Assembly (NCBI GenBank): GCA_014898425.1
Contig: RCSZ01000001.1
Coordinates: forward strand, 1,116,001 to 1,180,000
Direction of reading: 5' to 3'
From: Botryotinia globosa
Lineage: Eukaryota > Ascomycota > Leotiomycetes > Helotiales > Sclerotiniaceae
DNA length: 64,000 nucleotides
Below are positions 47,693 through 57,928 of the stretch, piece after piece. The notes beneath the pieces are model-generated. The model worked only from the letters and a program-made list of their open reading frames with translations, made no database searches and was not told the origin of the DNA. Each line of letters begins with the position of its first letter. Position 1 is the stretch's first letter. The position numbers were made by a program, and so were the translations under genes.

Positions 47693-48899
47693 GGTATTGA
47701 TCGGAAGTTCGAGGAACTGAATTCAAGTAACTGAATTATTTCCGAGTGTTCGTCGGCAGACTGCAGGATCAAGAGCGGATGCGGTGCGATAGAAGATGCT
47801 GCAGTGAAACTAATCAGGAACATTCCAAGATCTTTATACATAACCCGGCCATCCAGTCATTGCTCCATGACTGAAACAAGAGACACAGATTAGAACGCCA
47901 CTCCTTGAGCCATTTGTTTATCATCATAACTTCATTTCCGCTGGCTTCTTTTTGTGGCGTGTGATGATGGGAATGGAATATCAATGGTCTATGAATGTGC
48001 CACTGAACGTGGTGGCATGGTACGATTATAATTAACGATGGGACGGGCGTTACGTTCTTGAGACAGATCCTCATCTTCTCTAGGATTTCTTGTGACTTGA
48101 GCTTGTAGCAGATGCGGAGAATGTATAAATGAACGAATAGATACCCATGAACCTGCTCACAATTCTATCATGACGCCTTGTACACTTTACTCGAGTCTAA
48201 CTTTCTTTCTTCGTCTGATACATTTTGCCTGAGGGTTGGAACTTCGCAATGTTTTCTTCGAGGCTCGGTTTAGATGCCCTTTAGTTCATGTTCTTTTCTT
48301 TCAGATATATCAGAATTAGGTACTATGAATACATGCACGCAAGTTCTCTACAGCATGGATCACGGTTTATAGCTCTCATTGGGTATGTTGTACTTCATGC
48401 CTTCAATTTCAATAGTTCAGCACTTCTTCATAGCATTATAAATGCAAGGCATACCCATTGGACTGTGATCACAGACTAAACATCAATTTGTAACGGGCAT
48501 GTTCAAGAAGCCGTTTGTAACAGAATTTTCGATGGTAATATAGAATTTCATCTCAACTAGGTACTCTACCCTCTCACTGTCACTGATTCCTCTCCCGGAG
48601 CAAAACTTCCAATAGTTTACATATTGGCTCATATCCATCTGCCACCTATCCCTATCTAACCCATGCAATCACCATTTGTATACGTGGGGATGTACAAAAC
48701 ACACAAAAAAGCAAAGACACAACACACAGTGGAATCGCGATATCTACCGACCCACGCATCAGCAATTTGAATCTACATCACCTCCCCTAACTTTACTTTC
48801 CTCCCCTCCCCTCCCCCCACGAAATGCCAAGATCGGATCTCGAGAAGTAGAACTGCGATGTATATAGCACTGCTTCCTGGAAAACATAGATTCTATTCC
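47693..48899. other. Intergenic, cupin promoter side
   Basis: About 1.2 kb with no supported gene. Short open frames are not convincing. Confidence 0.45.
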
Positions 48900-49365
48900 T
48901 CTTTCATATACATTGAAAATTCGGCATAGGAAAGGATAGGATAGGATAGGATGGTGTTATAGTAAATACTACATGTACGATCTCAAGTATACCTCAAGTA
49001 TACATATATACATGTGTACTACATACTACATACTACATAGTATATAGTATATAGTATATAGTATATACTAAAACCCATCAATCTCAATCACAACTCTCTC
49101 ATAGAGTTATATATAGTCTAATCTTAAAACAGCCAATAAGTTATCTATCTACCTATTTATCTAGGCTCTTGAAATATAGTTCAAGAAAAATAGGCGAAGT
49201 TAGTATTATTATAGTATAACAGGATCAAGTAGAATATAGTAGATTCAAGTATAGTAGATTCAAATAGAGTATTTCAATAATTCAAATTTCAAATTTCAAA
49301 TTTCAAAGTATAACTTATAAACTTTTCATTATAATATACTATATATTTATGTGAGGACTGTGAAA
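48900..49365. repeat. Cluster of simple repeats
   Basis: A dense run of low-complexity DNA: AGGAT repeats near 48935-48950, CATACTA/TATAG repeats forming near-palindromic TA-rich sequence at about 49010-49070, and repeated TTCAAAT words at about 49258-49300. There is no coding potential. Confidence 0.7.
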
Positions 49366-49369
49366 CTAA

Positions 49370-49505
49370 AGCGGAGTTGTCTTAATGGTTTAGTTATTGA
49401 TAAAGATCTAAGAGGAAGTTGGAAGCGAGGCTTCCAACTTATACTTGAAAACTAGCTAAAATGGCTAGTATAGCCGGTCACGTGCATATAGGGTCCGTGC
49501 GCCCT
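49370..49505 (+). other. tRNA-like / hairpin-rich segment, possible SINE-type remnant
   Basis: This short island of higher complexity sits inside simple repeats. Its 5' part (AGTTGTCTTAATGGTTTAG followed by ATAAAGATCT) resembles the D-arm to anticodon part of tRNA-Ser/Leu with changes of the RIP type. It contains a perfect 11-bp hairpin with a 3-nt loop at about 49421-49445 (AAGTTGGAAGC / GCTTCCAACTT), and a second stem ACTAGC/GCTAGT soon after. About 60 bp later the (AAAT)n tract begins, which would suit the 3' tail of a SINE. No intact B box is visible, so this is a hypothesis. Confidence 0.3.
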
Positions 49506-49564
49506 CACAATTTATAATATCAATAAAGCACTTCATTATATATATATTAATATTTCAAGTTAAG

Positions 49565-49829
<265 letters not shown>

Positions 49830-50180
49830 GAGATATTAATAATATAACATAAACAATACTCGAATAGCCAGTCATACATCAAAGTGTTATAGGATTTTAG
49901 AAATATATCTATCTACCTAGCTAGCTAACTAGCTAACTAGTCATACAAGAGCAAGAGAGATGTTCCATCTCTCAAACAATTCCTAGGATGAGTGAGTGAG
50001 TGAGCATTAGATGGAAACATCAAATCTCAGTACAAGGTACTCAGGTACGAAGTCATGATAATTCTCCAACTGAGCTTGGAAAACTAGATTATAACTATGA
50101 TCAACCATCTGCAATCTATATAAACACCATACCAAAATTACTCATATTAACACAACCACCCACAACTCTCCATTAAAAAT
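49830..50180. other. Intergenic, 3' side of the lactate dehydrogenase-like gene
   Basis: AT-rich flank with short CTAG repeats near 49912-49940; no gene. Confidence 0.5.
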
Positions 50181-51948
50181 CTACAAATTGGCTTTGACCC
50201 ACAATCCCAATTTTTCCAAGCCTGGATGACCATCATACAAATCTCGTTCAACCGCTCTAGCATTAACATGTTTGGGACCCAGCTGACTGATCTTCTCCAC
50301 GCCTAGAAGTCTCATGCAAGTTTCCATCTCGGCTTTGAGGACTAGTAGGTGTATATGTTAGCAAATTCCCCAATCCAACTTCAATAACTTTTTGAGAAAT
50401 GAAGACGGAAAACAGACACTGCTGGAACAAACAAATCAGAAAATACATACTCTCAAACGTCCTTTCAACGCCCTCTGGACCACCAGCTCCAAGACCAAAT
50501 AATGCAGCTCTGCCGACTCCCACGGCTTTAGCTCCAAGACATAATGCCTTCACTACATCTGTGCCCCTCTTAATGCCACCATCGACCCAAACTTCTATCC
50601 TGCTGAGAACCTCAGGGCAGTATTTTTGTATCTCAAGGAGTGTGTGAATAGCAGGTGGTGCTGTATCTAATGCTCTTCCTCCATGATTTGAAAGAAGAAT
50701 GCCTTTAACTTGTGGTGCATATTGAGATGCAAGATATGCATCTTCATGGGTTTGAATACCCTTTAAGACAATTGGCATTTTAGTATGTTTAGCCAACCAC
50801 TGCAGGGTAGGTTTCCAAGTCAAATCTGCGGCAGTTCCCATGAACAATTGTTTGCCCACACCTCCTTTGCCAGCCGGCGGACTGTTATCTTCCACATTCT
50901 CCTTGGCTTTTACTCCCGAAGAAACAGGTAGGCTAGCTCCTACATCCTTCTGCCTCTCATCATGTTCTCTCTTTCCCGGCACCGGCGCATCTAGAGTCAG
51001 AACGATAAACTTATACTTATCACTCATAGCATTAATCCTCTGTAGCATAGCTTCACTCTTCTTCCTATCATTTTGCACATATAACTGCCAACCGAAAATC
51101 TGCCCTGGGAGTGAGCCCTCTACAATTTGTTCGGGGGTCATACTCGCATTATTCGACACAATTTGCACCGCACCAAAGTTCGAAATTCCCTTTGCAATGC
51201 CCTGTTCACCAGCCGGGTGGGCTAATCTCGCCATTGCTGCTGGCGATACAAAGATCGGCAATCCAACTTTCTGTCCCAGTATCGTGGTGGACGAATCGCA
51301 TTTTGTGCAATCGACAAAGACTCGTGGTCGCAGGAGAATCTGACGATATACCGCATTATTGAAGCTTTTCGACCAAAGATCATCTGCCGCCGAGTAATAA
51401 TATGACCAGCATTTATTTGAAATCTTCTTCGTGGCCAATTGCTCGATCTCGTCAAGATTGAGAAGGGTCTTGACATCCGCATCTACATCAATTGCATCTT
51501 CACCATTATCTTTTGAACCCGCCGCTTCAACAGGAGAACTCTTTGTTTTCTCTTCAATCGGTTGTTTTAGTTCCGAAGCGTCAATCTTGCCGAGGACTTT
51601 GGAGGCGTCGAGATTCTCTTCGAGGGTTCCGGGCGGATGAATCATTTCGAATTCCTCGGTAGCGTCAACGTTACCGGCGAGACTGAGAACGATTTTGGAT
51701 CCGCCAGGGTGATTGGGGAGAAACTCCGTTACATCGTAGACGGTTGAATTGATGCATACCCAGCAAGATTCTGGTGTATTGTGGGATGAGACTACGTGTT
51801 GTATGTGTTAGTTTCATGGAATGCAATCTAGAAACGGGTGAAATGGGACGGAATAGATAGATCAAAGCAGATGTAATTGACCAAGGAAAACTTGAATAGG
51901 AATCAAAGAAATGACTATACCTTCTGAACCCTTAAATGTCTTCATCAT
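50181..51948 (-). CDS. Flavocytochrome b2-type L-lactate dehydrogenase (FMN-dependent alpha-hydroxy acid dehydrogenase)
   Basis: Three exons, 51948-51921, 51791-50451 and 50341-50181 (509 aa), phases agreeing. An N-terminal cytochrome b5 domain (residues 10-90) carries the heme-binding NHPGG at 36-40 and a second His in FEMIHPPG. The FMN domain follows: [73 protein letters not shown] (Lys), SNHGGRALD (catalytic His and Arg), [21 protein letters not shown], and the C-terminus [16 protein letters not shown]. It oxidises lactate or another 2-hydroxy acid and passes electrons to the b5 heme, then cytochrome c. The protein starts almost at the b5 domain with no mitochondrial presequence, unlike yeast Cyb2, so a cytosolic or other 2-hydroxyacid role is possible. 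Exon 1 has only 28 nt. Confidence 0.9.
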
Positions 51949-53185
51949 TTCGACACAACCTCGAGGTCTTTTGTACAACAGTCGAAGAATATATATGATA
52001 AATCGATGCAATCCTTCTACCCCCAAATGTCCCGTATACCTATGGAAAAATGAACAAATTACACAATACAATAATAATAATCAATGAAATATAGGTCGGT
52101 AGAATTAACATGACCCAAAAATGAATAAGAAGTACCAGTCAGTATTCCCCGGCGATTTCGGCCCTCTTTAAACCGGAAGATGCAGTCCCAAGTCCCCACA
52201 AATCTGGGGTTGAAACTTGAACGGAGAAAAGTGACGATATGTACTCCACTTTTCTTATTCATCGTGAGTTAATAAGCCATCATCAATTTACTCGCAGTTT
52301 CTGGGTATACCTTGATGAATAGTAGTAATACGGAGTATAATATTAATAAAAACACCTACACAAGGCTACACAAGGGAGGAATTACAACACATCTACCCAC
52401 AGCGTCTATATTCTCAGATCAGATATGTCTTGAAGAGATGAGAAAAGGTAAGAAAGAACCGAGGTGGAAAGGATAGAAACGTCCTCCTCACTCCACCTAG
52501 GTATGGATGATCATGTGTTACAATTATTCCTTGTTATATTATATACACCCATATACCATTTATATCTAGACGATGGATATGATCTTTCCGGCCCTCCCAA
52601 GTAGCGGTGAATGAAGTTGGTCTATAGGTTAGACAGAAGCATAAGAGAGCATGGGATAAAAGTTATCAAACTGTCTTCACACATTATTTGATTATATAAA
52701 ACGAAAGCGTCGACATCTGTGGTTATAGTAAAAGGGTATCACAGTCTTCCTTCGCTTCGCTAACTACCTAGCAATCTTAATTTATCTATCATACAAGTAA
52801 TGGTATCATTCTCCATCGTTGACCTCACGCAGCCTCTTCACCACCCCCAAATCCCAATCCGTCACATTCCAATCCGTCACATTCCAATCCGTCACATTCC
52901 AATCCATTGTACTTCTATAACCTTCAAATGTGGATTGTGAAGTCTTGTGCAGACAAGTTTCGACCATACCGTTTAAACTCCTTCAATGCTCCATTCACAC
53001 TGTATAATTTCAATAGCACAAAAATTCCATTCGCTAAAAGACATGGCGCGTTTCAAAATGGCGTGGTACAAAAAGGAAAAACGCCTAAAAACCATGCTGT
53101 GTTTGATTCAAGTCGAACGATTAAAACACCGAAACTCATTTTCAAGAGCGTCAGTAACCCAAGAGCTTTAATTTGATAAGAGGAT
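51949..53185. other. Intergenic 1.2 kb
   Basis: Promoter of the lactate dehydrogenase-like gene and 3' side of KAR9. It contains a 15-bp tandem repeat (CCAATCCGTCACATT, about 3.5 copies) at 52854-52905. No gene is recognised. Confidence 0.5.
52854..52905. repeat. 15-bp tandem repeat, about 3.5 copies
   Basis: The unit CCAATCCGTCACATT is repeated head to tail without mismatches, about 280 bp downstream of the KAR9 stop codon. Confidence 0.85.
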
Positions 53186-56100
53186 TTATGGTCTCCATTG
53201 CTTCTTGGGATTACCTTTGCTATCAGTTGTGGATGTGCTGCTGCCTCTGTTTGGTGCGGGACTATCCCTGCCAGCCATTTCCGAGTTTCTGCCTCGTGGG
53301 GTAGGAAGAAGGCTTATCCTTCTGCTCGTAGCCAAGGAGCTAGCAGGTCTTCGAACTACCGGGCTGCTAGCTCTGGCTTCATATGAATATGAGGGTTGCA
53401 TCGAGGAGCGGCGGTTATTGCCTGTCAAATTGGACATGGAAGACTTGCTGGCCAGAACACGGGGACGGGAAGGTGAATTAACTGATAGTGTATGCTGGGA
53501 GTATGGTCCAGGGGTAGAGAGGTCACGTCGTACTGTTCGTGAAGCCGGTCTATTGCCCGAAGGAGTTGTAGGTTCTCGTATGACGGGAGAGGCTGTGTTT
53601 CCGCGGCCCAGTGGGCTTCGTAGTGGTATCTTGGAATCAGAAGTATTAGACCTAGTAGACCGATTCGATTGGGTGGAACTTGGTGTTGTGATACTAAGAG
53701 GTTTGAAACCATGGCCAATAAGTATATCACTTGTATTGGTGCTGGTATTCCATCGAGGCCGGTTGTCACTAGGCGTGTTGGAAGGTCGGGGGAGTCGACC
53801 AGTTGGTGTTGCAGAGCCTTGTCGCGGAGGAATAGGGGATGGGGAAGCTCGACTGAAAGATCGAGGAGGTTGTCCAGCACTTAAATTTCTTCTTGCTCCA
53901 GCCGCACTACTTCTGCCATTGGAGCGTATCTTTCCATTTCTTGCGGGTGTTGTTGGGTCAAGTTTACTACTTAAATTTGACATGATCACTGAGGATGCTG
54001 GCGAACTTCCTGGTGTGTCATTGTTCAAGCTTCCAATGGTTGATCGATCATTCGAAACCATACTCGAGATTGAATCTCTGAGCTGCTGGTTTCTGCGATC
54101 TGACTGGAGTTCTTCAAGTATTGTGTCCAATTCGTTCATCTGATCTTTCAATGAATCCCACCTCTGTTGCATATCTGAGTGTAATCTCAAGATTTCACCA
54201 TTGACTGTGAGGCGATCCTTTACTCCTTTCTCGATGATCGATAGAACTCTTTCGATGGCTGGACCGTAGTGCATCTTCTTCGCTTCGTAACTTTCGATCT
54301 TCTTGCCCATTGTAGCAGGGTTGTTTAGATGGACCCCGGTATCCAGAGACTCCTTTAACTTGGCACAACTTCTTTCGACAGATTCATACATTTTCTGAGC
54401 TTGTCGACCCGCACCGCGGAAGACGAGAACCCAACGATCTTCGCCAAGTTCCCTTCGTAGTGATTCAGCATCCTTCTCGAGAGAGTTCCAACTCTTCTCC
54501 AAACCACCTCGTCGACTTTCCAGCTCGTCGCAAGCCGTGGGAAATATTGCTTCGGCTCTAGCATGAAACGTTGATAACCTCATGGGTAAAAAGTCCAAAG
54601 AAGCTCTCAGGGGCTGCATTCTTGCAAACAGTGCCAAGAGGCTTGAATCGTCTTGAGCCATTATCGGTGTAACTGGCGAGTTGGGGCTCAGGGGAAAGGC
54701 TGCTGAAGATGTCATACCAAATCGACTATTGGCCTGTAACCTCAACTTAGATGAGGGCGTTTCTTCTACAATTGTCTCCAGCTCTTTGATATCAACTCCG
54801 TCGTTGTCGGCTTCTGCCAAGGACTTGTGCCGCTTCTCCTCCATTTCAAAAACGAGTCGCGCCAGGATGTCCACTTCATTGCCTATATCTCCCAAAACTG
54901 TATTCCATAATTCCTCCCATTCCATAGCAATCTCAACCGAGTTTTTCACACCCTTGAGATTTCTTCTTATCTTTTCCCATTCCTCAAGGATGCTCTCTAC
55001 CTGTAGTACAACCTTTTGAAGTTCGTCTGCAGGAACTGTAGCAATATCCGGTCGTTCTTGTAAAGACTCGATGGCTGATACGTAAATATTAATTAATTTT
55101 TCGAAGCGTGTAATCGCATTATCCACTTCCTCCAAACCTTCTCTACCGCCAGCTGCTGCCCATTCCACATCATCCTCTCCATCTAGACCACAGACAACAT
55201 CTGATGCTTTTGATATCCAACTTCTAATTTGTTCTGCGGCTCCCATCAATGCCTTCGAGGCAGATTTTGAGCTGGGAATGGCGGATATTTTCGTTGACAA
55301 CGAGGCTGCATCTGGCAGTTGCAAAGACGTCAATTGAGCAAGTTGACTTGCAAAAGACGCTCGCGATAACGTGTAAATTGAGCCGGCCCGTTGATGACCA
55401 AAGGGATTGAAGTAGGATGAAACGTCATTTGAAGATTCGCTGGGTGTTGTCGCAGTTGTCGCAGTTGGCGGAGTATCTTTAGCTATGGGGGGTGGAGGTG
55501 TCTCGTCTTTGTGAATGGGAGGTGGAGGTGTTTCGTCTTTTTGGATAGGAGGTGGAGGTGTTTCGTCTTTTTGGATAGGAGGTGGAGGTATTTCAATCTC
55601 TTCTACAGGAGGTATCGCTCGTTCGATGTGCGCCTGCTTTGTATTTGCCATTGTTTTCGTGCCATTTCCATTTGTATGTTCTGGTAACCGATACTTCTGC
55701 GAATCCATTCCTATAAGGTCAACATTTGGTGTCATGTCCTGATGACCAAAGTTATCAAGCGAAGGCGTCGACTGCGTGGCACCGTCAAGTACTCGCGTAT
55801 CACTAATGTTGATCTCTCGAAGGTTGGTCTCTTGAAAGCTACCTCCAGTTACTTGAGGAGTCAAGACACCAATGCTGCCACTCCAAGCTCGACCTCGTCG
55901 GTGAATATGTGAACTCGTAGAATTAGCGCGGTGGAGGTGATCAAGTTGGCGAATTTGATCTTCGGGAATGCGGCCAATTCGGTCAAGTGGTGACGTTGCC
56001 GTTGCTGAATTTGGATCGGGATCTTTTCCGAAACCTAACGCTGCCAGTCGAGCAGCAAGACCGGGCGATGGTTTTCGCACAGTTCGTGGTTTTCGTTCGT

Positions 56101-56221
56101 GATCTTTGTCTGGCGTTGAAGGTGTCGAATCGTCGGATTGCACGCCGGGACTCGAAATATATTCCGACCGGGGTCGCAAAAATGTATCGGATCGCGAAAG
56201 CGCGTCTTTAAGCACTGTCAT
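53186..56221 (-). CDS. KAR9: KAR9 homologue (spindle-positioning / karyogamy protein)
   Basis: Single exon, 1011 aa. The N-terminal about 200 residues are disordered, followed by four tandem copies of PPPPIxKDET (about 215-255). The central region (about 300-730) is helical (AAEQIRSWISKASDVVCGL, NAITRFEKLINIYVSAIESLQ, GMEWEELWNTVLGDIGNEVD-like, ALFARMQPLRASLDFLPMRL, VLVFRGAGRQAQKMYESVE) and matches the Kar9 domain. The C-terminal about 280 residues are basic and Ser/Pro/Arg-rich and contain an SxIP motif (SKIP), the EB1/Bim1-binding signature, consistent with microtubule plus-end recruitment. In yeast Kar9 links Bim1 to Myo2 to orient the spindle. A large antisense open frame exists but is a shadow of this low-complexity coding sequence. 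Confidence 0.9.
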   Translation of the reverse strand: MTVLKDALSRSDTFLRPRSEYISSPGVQSDDSTPSTPDKDHERKPRTVRKPSPGLAARLAALGFGKDPDPNSATATSPLDRIGRIPEDQIRQLDHLHRANSTSSHIHRRGRAWSGSIGVLTPQVTGGSFQETNLREINISDTRVLDGATQSTPSLDNFGHQDMTPNVDLIGMDSQKYRLPEHTNGNGTKTMANTKQAHIERAIPPVEEIEIPPPPIQKDETPPPPIQKDETPPPPIHKDETPPPPIAKDTPPTATTATTPSESSNDVSSYFNPFGHQRAGSIYTLSRASFASQLAQLTSLQLPDAASLSTKISAIPSSKSASKALMGAAEQIRSWISKASDVVCGLDGEDDVEWAAAGGREGLEEVDNAITRFEKLINIYVSAIESLQERPDIATVPADELQKVVLQVESILEEWEKIRRNLKGVKNSVEIAMEWEELWNTVLGDIGNEVDILARLVFEMEEKRHKSLAEADNDGVDIKELETIVEETPSSKLRLQANSRFGMTSSAAFPLSPNSPVTPIMAQDDSSLLALFARMQPLRASLDFLPMRLSTFHARAEAIFPTACDELESRRGGLEKSWNSLEKDAESLRRELGEDRWVLVFRGAGRQAQKMYESVERSCAKLKESLDTGVHLNNPATMGKKIESYEAKKMHYGPAIERVLSIIEKGVKDRLTVNGEILRLHSDMQQRWDSLKDQMNELDTILEELQSDRRNQQLRDSISSMVSNDRSTIGSLNNDTPGSSPASSVIMSNLSSKLDPTTPARNGKIRSNGRSSAAGARRNLSAGQPPRSFSRASPSPIPPRQGSATPTGRLPRPSNTPSDNRPRWNTSTNTSDILIGHGFKPLSITTPSSTQSNRSTRSNTSDSKIPLRSPLGRGNTASPVIREPTTPSGNRPASRTVRRDLSTPGPYSQHTLSVNSPSRPRVLASKSSMSNLTGNNRRSSMQPSYSYEARASSPVVRRPASSLATSRRISLLPTPRGRNSEMAGRDSPAPNRGSSTSTTDSKGNPKKQWRP
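55480..55600 (-). repeat. 30-bp coding tandem repeat in KAR9
   Basis: Four copies of a 30-bp unit encode PPPPIxKDET; two neighbouring copies are identical at the DNA level. It is likely length-polymorphic between isolates without a frame change. Confidence 0.85.
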
Positions 56222-56594
56222 TTGAGTGGATTTGGCAATCTATCTTTGGGAATTTCATCGATTTTCAAAGGCGCAAAAGCGACTATGGAATATCTCATCT
56301 CATTACGTCGAACGAGATGGAGGGCATGTACAGGTGGCCGTTTGATAAAGATAGGTAGGTAGGTAGGTAGGTAGTTAAGAATAACAAAACTTGGGTTTGG
56401 GTTTGAGTTTCTGGTACCGTCAAAGCAGAACGGTTAATAAGTTTAAAGGGGATCCACGGTCTCGCCTCGAAGTTTTTTTATTAAATGCGAAATGAATGAG
56501 GTCTTGACAATTTTGGTTTGGTAAGAAGGACCCGGTGTGGTACGGTAACATATTTTATTGGAGAGAGAGCGAGAGAGAAGTCCAAAAGAGGAGA

Positions 56595-56710
56595 AAAGGA
56601 GAAGGAGAAGGAGAAGGAGAAGGAGAAGGAGAAGGAGAAGGAGAAGGAGAAGGAGAAGGAGAAGGAGAAGGAGAAGGAGAAGGAGAAGGAGAAGGAGAAG
56701 GAGAAGGAGT
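56595..56710. repeat. (GAGAAG)n hexanucleotide repeat, about 19 units
   Basis: Purine-only hexamer repeated almost perfectly over about 115 bp, open in both plus frames as Glu/Lys or Gly/Glu; not a gene. Confidence 0.95.
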
Positions 56711-57286
56711 TAATTACATACATTACAGTCTTTAGGTAGGTCTTTGAGGTTTAGGAACTGATTGCTGGTAAAAGAATGTAATGTTTCGCGACATTCCTCT
56801 CATTTCATTTCAACTGGATACGTATTTACTATTCAGGACCAGGACATATCCATATAGGACTGATGAGTGGATTCCACATCCACAGGACTGACTGATTAAT
56901 GAATACCTCCCTAGTATTCATCTACTATAGACGAATAGCCTCTTTCCATTCCTATCACGGGGAGACCCAGCCTTCCAGGTTGCTCTCTTTTATATAAATT
57001 TATATAAAACATGAAAACCAGATAGAATGAGGCATCACATGATGACTAAATGAGAGTTAATAAGTTGATAATTTATTGCTACAGTAACATGTAATGTAGT
57101 AGCTTTACGTCCACACAACATTCGCTGGCTCGGCTGGAGATTGATTACAAATCACAAATCACATGATTGTGAAATACAATCTTCTTCAACTTTCTTCGAC
57201 GCCCAGCCCATCCCATCGGTCCTTGTCAACATTCTTAGGGGCTGAGGATGATACTCATTCTTTTCGCTGCATTGCATTCAACACAT

Positions 57287-57330
57287 CTGTTGTATCTGTT
57301 GTATCTGTTGTATCTGTTGTATCTGTTGTC
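57287..57330. repeat. 9-bp tandem repeat (TCTGTTGTA), about 5 units
   Basis: Head-to-tail copies without mismatches in non-coding DNA. Confidence 0.85.
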
Positions 57331-57928
57331 GCTATCTAGAGTTGCAGGTGGTTGGAAAAGATATCTACATACCTAGTACTCCAGCTACACGAGGTTATGA
57401 TCCCCCATGCTCCTACGGTCCTACCCCAGCTTTCTAGTTCCCCACGTCTTCCACCTTCCTGTAGTTCAGCATGCCACTTATTACTCGATTGCTTTGCTCT
57501 TACACCATACCATCCATAAATTCTTGGAGGTCGGGTGTCTATATTCGATATTTTATCCATTGAGCCTTGCGCAATTGTAAATGCTCTCTACAGCCAAGAT
57601 CTCAGATAGCAATGATAACCTTATTGGTCACACAAGAATATCGAAACTTCCCTTGAATTTTCAATGTCAAGTCCTAGGTAATCAATCAATCTCACCGCCA
57701 ATGTTAATAGAGTACATCAAACACAAGGAAATGTGTCTATCCAATCGAATTTGGCTGACATGCAATCATTAGGTCTTCTGCAATTGAGCAGAACCATATT
57801 GGTAGGTGTTGTATTTGTGAAGTTCACAGGTTCCTACCCTGGCTGCTCAACAGCATAAATTCACACATGCGCTTCATTTGTTGTCAAGTTGCTTTTTACC
57901 CTATCCTTCATTTCAACACCTAACATAG

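Larger units (their letters stand above)
56222..57928. other. Intergenic 1.7 kb with several microsatellites
   Basis: KAR9 promoter followed by a simple-repeat-rich stretch: (TAGG)n at about 56353-56376, a GAGAAG hexanucleotide at 56595-56710 and a 9-bp repeat at 57287-57330. It may also include an unrecognised 5' exon of the transcription factor that starts by 57929. Confidence 0.5.

Noticed and set aside
52854..52905. Short regular repeats considered as a CRISPR-like array
   Set aside because: The units are contiguous with no unique spacers, and the genome is eukaryotic.
53205..54143. 312-codon plus-strand open frame
   Set aside because: It is antisense to the Ser/Pro/Arg-rich C-terminus of KAR9; low-complexity coding DNA commonly leaves the opposite strand open.
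56518..56739. Glu/Lys-rich open frames
   Set aside because: They are translations of the GAGAAG hexanucleotide repeat.
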